Shown piece by piece: positions 12,301 to 24,300 of a stretch of 64,000 bases of DNA; positions within the stretch are counted from its first letter, which is position 1, and each line of letters begins with the position of its first letter. Location of the stretch: contig NOWV01000248.1 in NCBI GenBank assembly GCA_003344405.1, positions 26,999 to 90,998 on the forward strand. The letters run 5' to 3'. The position numbers and the translations under genes are program-made. The notes beneath the pieces are model-generated. The model did not search any database, was not told the DNA's origin, and saw only the letters and a list, made by a program, of their open reading frames with translations. Source of the stretch: Trichoplax sp. H2. Its lineage: Eukaryota; Placozoa; Uniplacotomia; Trichoplacea.

Positions 12301-15300
12301 AAATTTGTAAGGGATATATCTGCGAATCGATTAGATTCTAACTCAGTTTTGAATTTGGCAAATTTAACTGGTTTAGAAACAATGTAAGCATACTGTGACT
12401 CCTTCAATATAGGCATATACCATATCCTACTAAAACCATTATATTCAGTTATGTTTCTCTATTTTCTGCGCTCTGGAAAATATTGCAGCACGCTTCATGT
12501 ATTGTATCATTTTTGCTTGATAGAGTTTTAAGCCAAAACCAGATTAAAATCATATCGGATTCTTACTTTCATCATTTGGGAACTTTGTCAAGATTGACCA
12601 CTATGTAGGTTAAAAGTTAATCGAACTGCAATCCGATTTAGGATATAACTGTATTATATCCTACCTTACCATATAAATAATTAAACTATGAAATCAGAAT
12701 TCCATAATGAAAATACTAATTGCTGTCTTGAGAAAAATGGTCGTATCTGTCTCAAGTTTGTATTACTCTGAGCCATAGTATACGATTGCCACAACCTCAT
12801 TTGCAACTCAAGAAATCTTCTTTTACTACGTAAACTTTCCTAGCTCCACTACGAATATTGTATAATTACTATATATATATATACACTATCAGTTATCATA
12901 CATTAGGCACTTCTACTCAAGTAACTTCGCTATGCTTAGTAGATATTCCCTATTCGTATACCGAAGCAAAGTCTACAAGAACACAGTATAGGACATACGT
13001 AGAAAAGAATTAACTTATTTTTCTCTCTCTTTGCCTATTTACAATATGCTTATGTACTTTCTAAAATTCACAAATAAATTACATTGACATATCTACAATG
13101 TCAATTATCACAATATATTTACACAAAGTATTCATTATCACTAAACTTTAATGCTAAATATCAATTATCACAATATCTTAACACGAAATATCCTATTTTT
13201 CTCGTCACAACTATGATATCGTCACAGAGACCAACAAGAATTTTAGAATCTTTTCCCTTTCATAAAATTTAAGTACAGTACCAGAAATATTAGTGAACCA
13301 GAATCACTAAAACTCTATGATTAGCAACTACAACAATAGATCTGAAAATAAATAGAGTTTTAGATTGACTTAAGATGACATTACGAGCTCACGCCGATCA
13401 TAAAGCTTTATAGACGGTAATTAGCATATCCATGTGTGGACGTATTTAGTACGGAAATGTCATGAATAATCGCTCATTTTTTTGTATTGTAATTAACAAC
13501 AACTAAAATTTCTTGTTAAGATCTGACACAACTATCTAAGTGGCATTAACTATCTAGAACTGCCCTCCTAGATAGACTTAAAAGAATAGTAGCTAGGTGT
13601 ACAACTTACTTTAGGTTACGACTTTATTTTATCAGTACTTTCCAGCAATCTAAAACAAAGAGAAAAGCAATAGCAACCAACTATAACTAGATTTTATACT
13701 TAGACTTAAAATAAGATAGCATAAAACAAGTGAACAACAGGCATTTAATCAAAGAAGTTTAACGTAGACGTAGCATTAGAAGCATGACAGATTGTAACTT
13801 AGTCAAACCGTATTATTAACTTAAGTACTATAAGAAATTATGATAAGTTAAAATACAGCTCTTAGTAAGAGCTAGGCAAGAATTTCTGCCTAACACGTAT
13901 CTAATCTACTGCCATTTAATATTATTGACAGAATTCCTAGTACATCCACTTTATGATTCAATCGACATACATAAAGTATCTTAAATTATGGATATAACGG
14001 TAACCCGGCATTGTCCGACAGACCGTTATAACCGATCAATAGAATACACGAATGGCACCGCACCAACTTACTACTGTAACTTACAAAACAAATCTTTTTT
14101 GATTTAGCGTACAGTGTACATTCTCTTATAAAGCTAATATAAGGTATATGTACTTACAATAAGTTGCTGAAACTGTAAATAATATGCTACATGATCAGTA
14201 TAAAAGAACTACTGTAACACAATCTTAATATTGGAAACGTAGTTCCGTAACAATATCACAGTATTTTTATCGATAAATATTGGACAAGTTTTCACTCAGC
14301 CTTACTATGTGAATTTTAAGTACAGATCTATGATACCTTCGAAAAAAGGGCCTTAAATTAGCAATACTAAGATGAGTACAGAATGATCACTCTAAAGTTA
14401 TATATAATACGCTAAGGGTAATAAAATTAAAGTTATGGCATTAAAATCAGCTCAATATTTGATATATATTGTAGCCCACTTAAGCAGCTATTACTGATAT
14501 TAACTGCCTTAATACGATACAGAGAATAAATTAAAACTAAATATATGCTATCATCTATTGAAATACTCATAAAAGTAAGGTAATGGTATTGATGATCTAA
14601 ATGATTTACTTCGCTAAGATTAGCATTATTTATTTGACATAAATTAGACAGCAAACTTATTATCTTTTTAATTGATTTATTCTAGATTTTTAGACCACAA
14701 TTGGATGCAGCGTATTGCTAAAGGAGCTTTTAAACATCTTGGTTTGACTAATTTGTTAGTATCTAAATACAAATTAAATTGCATACAATAGAAATGCAAT
14801 CTACTGGTTAAATACCAGAACCTATTCGCAATAAGACATTTATTAGCAAAATATAACGTCTACGTGAGGTTTCTTTGGCTTTTAAATATTTTTCAGGCAT
14901 CTAAGTCACAACAATCTAATTCACATTGATTTCTTAAGATCAACAAAACATCTGAAGAAACTGTAAGTAGTAGTCATAAATTAAAAAGCTATGTAGTCTA
15001 GATCTTCCATGACACTCTGAGTTTACCCGTAGCATTAATCATTCTAATCAAAATCTGCTTACTAACTACGTATATGTTACGGAGCCATGCTCCGAAATAT
15101 TAATTGCTATGTTAATTACAATATCTCATTTAAATTATTGTTTGCTCCAGTAGCTTATTAGATATTAATATTTATTAATAAGCACTTGTTATTGCCACGG
15201 TATCAGAAAGTTAAATATTGTTGACGTGTCAGAGCTAACACGCTTAGTTAGTAAACGTTAATTAATAACACCTTAAGTATAAGATCAATTACTTTGCAGA

Positions 15301-18300
15301 GCCTTGAGGCTCTAGTTGCTATATTAGGATATGTACACTGTAAGTTATCACAAAACAGCTTTGCAACAAGATAACGTATTGTACGATCAATAAGTCAATT
15401 CCTTGAACCACGTATCAAGGAATGATATCTGCACTATCACAAACACTTTTGCTCTACTAGCAGACTACATAAAGACTTAAACGTCTCGTATTTTACGTTA
15501 AACACTAAGTTTGAGAATCCACTTTATTACACGATATACTACATTTGTATACTATTCCTCAATAGTTCATGAGTCATAGTTGATACAATTAACATTGGAA
15601 TCATTTACTGAACTAGATATTAATTTTAGCTACTGCTCCCTTAATGCAGACAATAGTATTTACGAATATAGACATGCAATGACTAATACAGAATAGCCAG
15701 ATTACGATATGTCCTATCACGGAATATTTCCATGATAATTTACAGTCTACCATAAGTAAATCACAAACACAATGATTGGAACTGTAAGCAGATGATTTGC
15801 ATTCCCTATTATAACTATTAATTTCAGTATGTGTATAATTGTTACAGTCATAAAAAGTCAGTGCTATATTAAAACACTGTATATCCAAATTAGAAGTTAA
15901 CTAAATAAGGTTAGTCTAACAGAATTATCCTGGCATAGATATTTCTACTCTAATGCATTATATAGCACTGTCACAACAGTGTAAGTTGCTATATTAAGAA
16001 TATTCGCTAGTGTACTATCGGCGTTGGCCGAGACTATAAAAAAAGCCGAGCACTAGCTTAGCTTCTCAGTTCCAGTTAGTCATTTGCAGGATCTTTTAAC
16101 TATTATTGCTAAGAATATTCTTACGTTTTTCTTTAGTAAATTTTACGACTAAGGTAAATAAAGTGAAGTATTTAAACCTGTTACTCATTAGTAGCTTATT
16201 TGTGTAGCTGAGAGTTAGTTCAACTACGATAGGTCCCTAAGTTAGTTGGGAGCACGAGTACTAGTGAATTTAGTGTTTAAGATCCAGTTTCTTGTTACAA
16301 AGGAGATTTGTAACAGTATAGCAATCTTTTAAAATCTCCTTTATTAAATTAGGACTAATGTATTTTATAAAAAATTTTTTTAACAATAATTAAGCTATTG
16401 ATTTCTCCGCAATAATTTGATAACTTGCATTTAATTTCTTACGCTCGTATCTACTAGCTATTTAAATCATAATCGTATCGAAAAGCTTTTTAGAAAAAAT
16501 ATTATGAAGCTAAAGCATTTGGAAATCTTGTGAGTTTTTATGTTAAGATCCAACAAGATATTATAAAATGCCAATAACGTCTCTAAGAGTCAATGCTTCT
16601 TATACTAGTTCAACTAATCTTATGCAATATTGGCTTATCCATCTTTTTATATTTGAATAAAATAGAGATTTATGTCGAAATAAAATTAATCAAGTTGAGG
16701 CAAATTTGTTTAGTAATCTTCATAAGCTAAAGCACCTGTAAGTATTTCTCAAATGGAATATTGATTTCAAATAAGTTACATTTTATCACACAACCCTATA
16801 AACACTACAGTATAGCTACATATTTTATGATGATACAATAGTTAATTTATGGAATAAATTTAAGAGTTGCGTTTTAATAAATGTCTTATTCATTTCCAGC
16901 AATTTATCTAGTAACCATCTGATGCAACTTCCAACAGGTATTTTCAGTGGCCTTGAAAAGTTGAATACTCTGTAAGTTATGCTTACTACTTTGAAATAAT
17001 TTCAATAAACTAGTTGCTAATGATCTGACTTGGCTAGATCATAATGCCTTTATGTTTCAAAGCTGTAGTTTTATTTATTCAAACATCATTTGCTGCAATT
17101 TCAATAATCAAGAATTAAAATCATAGCAATATTTTGGTTTTCATTTCTATTTAGAAAATTAGTAGGTTGTCAAATTGAAAATCTGACAAACCTATTCCCC
17201 ACTTCTATATCTGGATTAAAATATTTGTAAGACACTATGAATATGAAAAAGTGTATGGTGCAATATCTAGCCTTACTCTAATGGATAAATTTTATTTATG
17301 GTGGTATCGCAGATATTTGCAAGATAATATTATCGAACATATCAATATCGATACCTTTATCCACTTGAAAAAGCTAAGTGAATTGTGAGTATGATAAAGT
17401 GATGGTGTAGACAATCAATTGGAACATTATAAATTGACTAGCTTACAGCATGTCGAAGCTAAGAATATTTATTTATTTTTGAAAGAATTGTGAATATGAT
17501 AGACAATGATGTAGACGATAGATCAGATCATGAATTGCTTTAATTTATAGCATTTCGAAGCTTAGAATATTTATTTTTTTAAAGAATTTTGAGTATGATA
17601 AGTAACGGTATACATAATAAATCTGAACATCATAATTTGCTCTGGCTTATAATATATCAAAGCTAAGAATACTTAATCTAATATACTTAGATATTTGGAT
17701 AATAACCGATTGATATCCAGTAGTGCTAAAATATTCACTCCACTTCGATGGCTAAAAGTATTGTATGTTTCAATTAGAGATATTGCTACTATTGGTAGTG
17801 ATAATGATATTTAACCTTTGTACCGTCATGTAATTTAGGTCCCTTAACAATAACGTCAAATTTGGTAATATCTCACTGAATTCTTTGAGGGATCTGAAAG
17901 CATTGATGCATTTGTAAATATTAATTTCTTCTAAAATAGATATTTATGACTACGAATTTACTATAAATTTACTATATCTCAAGTAATATAAGCAGCATAT
18001 CAAATTCAGAAATTTCACAAATTAGATATAGTTAACTTAATTGTACTCATAGGGTGAAAATATAAGATATTTTTAGAAGTTACAGGCAAGAGATGGTTTT
18101 GAATCTATGAAGTTCACTATAATATGGTAATAAATCTCCTGATAAATATCTACATAGAAAAATTTCAAATGTTGGAAAAATCACAACCGAAAGAGGAACT
18201 CATGGTATCTTTTCAAAGATAGAATCATTGTAAGTAGATTATGATTTCTTAATATGAAATCAAATATGAATTTATTTTTATTTATTTTGCCATTATTGTT

Positions 18301-21300
18301 GCCTGAAATTTAAGTTCACTGTTAAAAATCTTATCAAATCTTCCATCATTTCCACTAATTCAGGAAAGGCATTTAAATCGTTCAATAGACTACAGCTCGT
18401 TTTAAATATTTCGGCGATATTTCAAAAGCTCTTTTATAAATAAATATCGAAATAGCCCAAATATATTCAAATCAATGATTATTTCTGTAGAAGTAATTCC
18501 TAATATGTAATCATTTAATATCTTTATTTAAAGATATGGGAATAGAAATACTGTCACGTTTCAATTACTGTAATTAATTTGCTATCTTTTATATTAAAAA
18601 TGTGATTATTTCTTAAGAGTTATGGATAAATGAGCGGATATATACTAAAGCATACTTTGTTTTATTTGCAACTTTTACCAACAATGTTAGGGACATAAGT
18701 TATAACAATTTGACAAGTAATTCTGGTTCTATGAATTTATTTATTTCGAAAGAACTCAGATCAATGTAAGTATCATAACAACATCTAATAAATTTAATAA
18801 AATTTTATATATTCTTTAAGTCAGATTATGTCGTTAAAATCTTGCGTATGTGAACCTTATTTACTATAATATAGTTTTCTCTACACCTTGTTAAGAGGTC
18901 AGTTTGACGTAAATCAACAATTACTAGGAAATTTTGACGACAAATATTCTTTAATCACGATTGCTATTCTTGTTTATTTAAAAACTGATCAAAGATCTTT
19001 AAGAAAATTTAATTATAATCTATGATGTAATCTATTTCTATTTCATCTACAATGGACAGCAATATATCCGGAAATCAGTTGACAAAATTTCCAGATGGAA
19101 TTGAAAAAATGCTGCATAAGAAATTACACCACCTGTGAGTAGAGTTTTATCTTTATGATACTATTTAATATGTAGTTGCTATGCACATCTTATCTGCTAT
19201 GTTAACTATAGCATTCCTTCCTTAGTAACACCACTTAGTGTCTTATTATTGCGAACTAGGAATACTACTAACCTGCATTGAGAGGTTAAGATTGCTCTTC
19301 AAATCCAAGTTACTGTAAATCGGAATAACAATCAGTTCATAGTCTTATATAGATATGATTAAGCATCGTGGCGCCTTCAATCTTGCTAGAAAATCATAAT
19401 CTACTTTATTGTCGGCGAAGCTATAGCTTGTTTAAATTTAGATACTTAAAAGTGACCTAACTGTACGAGTCACTTCGCCTTTTAGCAATTAACCAAATTA
19501 ATGTGTTTGAGAGTTTTCATTTGTACAGTAAGGATTCAATTCAATCTAATCTTATTATATTTACTGTACTAGTATTAAACCAATCAATTCCTAATCAAAG
19601 TTTGAAATACATTAGATTACATTATTAAGATTAGGGTTTGAAGCCCGTAAGAATTTTGTTACCCCTCTTCAATATTGAAATTATCCAGGTGTTCGTGTAT
19701 TGCACTTGGGTATGAAAGCCTAAGTTGTAATACCTAATTGAGAGACTGCATTTTATCTAAGCTTAGAAGCTACACTTTCAATCTTGACATTGTTTGTGGT
19801 AATACATGCAATCTAGTAAACTACTAGGTGGTTGCTATTTTAATCCATTTAATTCCAAATTAAGAATTGCTTAAATATCATTCATAAAGCACTACAGTTA
19901 CACTTCAGTAGACCGTAAACATTACTGGCATAATAGCATATATCAAACGTAACTACGAAGCCGCGTAAATTTTAAGATTCGTTCAGTATTAATTAATTAA
20001 GTAATACTCTAGTAATAAGTACAGAAAATATAATTTCATGATGCTTATGATTCTATTCATTAATCGATATAGATTGATTTTTAATTTCTTGAAATAATAA
20101 AACAGTCGTGAGCTACCTTACCAAAGGCCTGGCTTGAACCTTCGCCGACATAATTTCCTTCTTTCTTCCAGTAATTTTTCTGATACAGGTATAAGTGTCG
20201 AAGAGATTGAGAACAACCTTAACGTGCAAATTTCAGATTGCCAAAACATGGATGAATCAGAAAGAATTCAAAATTCTTGTGATTTTACTTTGTAAGAAAT
20301 GTAACTATAATCTTAAAATTAAGCCTTTACATATATGAATCAATATGTTAGCGTTGGATTGACATCACCAATTGAAAGTAATAATAAATTCAGTGTGCAA
20401 ATAAAATTATTAAAGTAAAATACTTAAAATCATACGATAATATACTGTTCAGAAACTTAGCCATTATAAATATATCCTCTTTTGCAGCGAATCTAATTAC
20501 TTTAATGTGCTCATATTAGCGATTTCAGCAAGCTGAAATGGATAAAAATACCAAAAGTAATAAATCATTTCCGATTGCATCTGACCCATTTGTGAGTAAT
20601 TATAACTATTCTTAATAATTGTGTTGAATAGCCTTCTTTCAGTAACGAAAGCTAGTAATTATTGAAAAGTTATAACTTTCTATCGTTATTACAGGTATTT
20701 AAGCCATAATAACTTACAGCGTGTTGATATAAGCAATATCTTTCCTAGCAGCGACACGAGACTACGTCAACTGTACGTACATAGGCGTGTAATATCTTTA
20801 ATTATTAATCCCTTCCGATACTTTAACATTTTCTGCAGGCAAATTTTGCTAATAATTTATATCTTAAAGCATGAATTTCCAAATTTAGTAGTATAAATTA
20901 CAGAAAATTTGTCGAAACTACCTCTGTAAATATTATTTTGCTTGTTAACAGCCTATTCTTAAATTCATAAATGACATTTTAGTTATTGTAGCAAATGCGC
21001 CTAAATATATTTCACCATTCCAAATTCACAACTTGAAATTTTACCGTTGAATTACTAAATGCTATTTCTAGTCAAAATCTCTTATTTAAGATACCGTATT
21101 TATTTATAGTATCGATAGATAAAACTGGTTAACATTATAAGATGTAGATTTTTAAACTAAAAAAGAAGTAGTATCAATTATAAAGAAATTGTACGTTTTA
21201 CTTTTGCTTGTAATTGTTGGTTGATATTGTCGTATAAATATGAATGTAAAAGGACATGTATTGCGATTGCACTATTAGCAGTTCAAATTCTTTCTCACTT

Positions 21301-24300
21301 TTTCTGGGTTTTAAGAGCATTAAATCATCACTGCTAAGCATATTAATAGTATTTTTATCAACTTTTAAAGATTTACATAAACTTTATAAAGGTATACGAA
21401 TCAATTATAGTGGAAAAATTTTGATCTTAATTAGTCAAAATATTTACTCTGCCTGCTTTACAGAGACCTAAGTTATAACAAACTAAATTCCTTGACTAAC
21501 ATTCAACGAATAACTTTTTCAAATTTAAATGTGCTGTAAGTTATTTATTATTAGGATCTTCTGTTATTGCATAAAAGGAAAGGCGAAAGTAAATACAGCT
21601 AACGCTAAGTTGCTATATTATTGTAATATTTGGACTACCTTATGTTAGAGATGTATCCTACAACAATTTAAGCGACATATGTAGCATTTCATGGGTTGGC
21701 TTTGCTGAAAGCTTAAGGCAATTGTGAGTACTTCTAGGTATTTCGTTAAAGCAACTATGATAAGAATAATATAAATAGCACAGAAATAATACTGTAATCA
21801 AATATCAACACCAATCTAACGCCTAGCTGGACATCAACACAAATGGCGGTGTACTAGAATCAAATATCTAGATGATTACTCCAATAATAGGCCAATGAGA
21901 TACCTGCATTAGGATTTAAAGCATACAGTTTCAATTTAAACAATCTTCCTCTCTTGTATTCCTAGACCTACTCTTAAACTTAGATATTCTTACATATTTA
22001 TGCCAAAGTAATTAATGTGATTGCAGTAGTTAGTCAATGATCAATAAAAATTTTAGTCGTTGATTGCGAGCGATGATCATAATATGAAATGTAGCTCACA
22101 AATACAAATATGAGGCGAAAAATAGTGAATCCTATATAATACTAACGTTTCTTTAAGATCAGGATTTCATTATTGCAGAAAATTTATCATTAATCAAACC
22201 TAAAGATTTACTCATTGCCTTACCTATAGAATACTATTAAATATTTTCGTTCAATTTTATACTATGATAAAGATATTTGGACCGAAACAATATTAACACA
22301 CTAAAAGAGACTTGTTTTCAAGGATTAAATAAACTGTATTCGATGTAAGTTATGTTTGTAATATCGCTTATTACGTAGAGCAGATAGTGGAGATTAGCCT
22401 TTGCGTGTTCAATGCTTTAAATTGTGTTATAAATTTTAGAAGCCTTAAAGAAAATTCCATACCATATGTAGCAAAAGAAACATTTTATCGCGTACCAGGA
22501 CTTATAAAATTGTAAGTAGCAACGTGCCGTAAACGGCTTCATGACGATATCTGTAATAAAGTAATACACCCTACCTTCATAGCTTAAGTTTTGAAAAAAA
22601 TCGACTTTCAAATATTGCTATAGACGGTACTTTACTATTTCATTAAGATATGATACATGCTTTCAACAAATGGTATGTACTTCAATATTTCTGAAAATAT
22701 AACAAACTAGCTCTATCGCAAAATAACGAGCAAGCCATGTCTACAAATCTTCTCACTAAACCTTCTATCAGGGCACTGTTCTGTTTAAAGAAATATTTGA
22801 AAAAAATTATGCACATTGCTTAGTTTTTTGGTGCGCTATGTCAACAAGAATACGATTAGGTAATAAAAGTACTCTATCCATATCTTTTTTTCAGGCAAAG
22901 TTCCTTCACTAAAGTTGCCTATAGCTAAAATGTCGTTACAGTGGATTCTGCCTTATATAATTTTACCGTTATGGAAACTCGTGCGAATTTTGATCACACT
23001 CATGTTCGCACATATTATCTAGAATATTTCTACTAATCCCAGACTGATTATTAGTTGTTGTAAAAAAACCTGTTCTTCTGATTGTAATTAAAGTGTAGTT
23101 CACGCGAATAATTTTTTGAACAGCAGATTTTATTACTGGGAAAACTTCCTACAACAGCAGATCTTAGTAAAAAAGGACTAAGAGCAACCAACAATGACAG
23201 AAAAGTATAGCAGCTTAAATATGTTATCTAACTTGTTTATAACATGATAATTGCGAAAAACATAATTCAACGCTTACAGAACTTAGTATGAGAATAAAAT
23301 TATATGATTGGTATCATATTCTATGAAGCTGAAATTAACATACTTGAATTATCACAAACATTGCTTATATATAATTATTATAGTTAATGACCCAAGGTTT
23401 CGGTATTATTCTTAATTTAGGTCTAATTCACTTCTGCATAACATGTTGATAACAATAGCTTGTCTAACAGCTTCACTATAGTTGTGTATAATACATATGT
23501 CTTGCGTAGAAATGAAATTTCTGTATGTCAAGAAATATTAGCAATTCAGTGCAAGCAATGGAATTGTCGTACAAATTTGACAGAGAGAAAATTATATTAA
23601 TCATAGACTATTGTAACTTCTGACAAATCAAGATCTTAGCTGATTAATCCATAATGAATCTTTAATGCTGCCTATATCATCGAATTAAATAGACAGAATT
23701 ATTTTGTATACTATCTAGATATTCTTCACGGACCTACTTGTGCTGTATGGTACCAGCATCGGTTAAGACTTGCTATCCCTTACGACGATACGATGGTCTA
23801 TCGACTTGTGATGGTCTACTATCCCATTTTGTTCTGCAAGCCTATATTTGGCTGATTGGCTGTACCGCCTTTATTGGTAATATTGCTGTCTTTAGTATGC
23901 ATGTGAAGGAAACAAAATGCAAAAAAAACGGAGTTCCATCATTTTTAATCGCTAATTTAGCAGTTGCTGACTTTAGCGTGGCTAACTATATGTTAATTAT
24001 TGCAATTAGCGATCGATTTTACAGTAATAATAAATTTGGAGTCAATTCTGAACAATGGCTACGAAGCATGCCATGTTTATTCGCCTGTTTTATATGTTGT
24101 GCAGCAAGCCTAATGTCTGTCTTTATGATGCTGATTATTAGTATTGATCGATTTATTTGCATCGTTTATCCGTTTTCTAAAAGAAAATTAACACTTAAAT
24201 CTGCATTATTGTTGGTTATGGGCTTTTGGCTCTTTTCAATTACATTCGTTGGCGTTCCGGTTGTTTATAGCATTGGTGCTGATGGAGATAATCGATTGCA

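Noticed and set aside
15613-15888. 91-codon minus-strand frame with a Cys-rich look and a similar frame at 42223-42414
   Set aside because: Both are the same part of the family A LTR. The second copy is shorter, and no retroelement protein motif is present.
22893-22930. Acceptor tttttcag followed by a short open stretch before the 7TM exon
   Set aside because: It reads into TAA after about a dozen codons, and receptor C has no matching exon.
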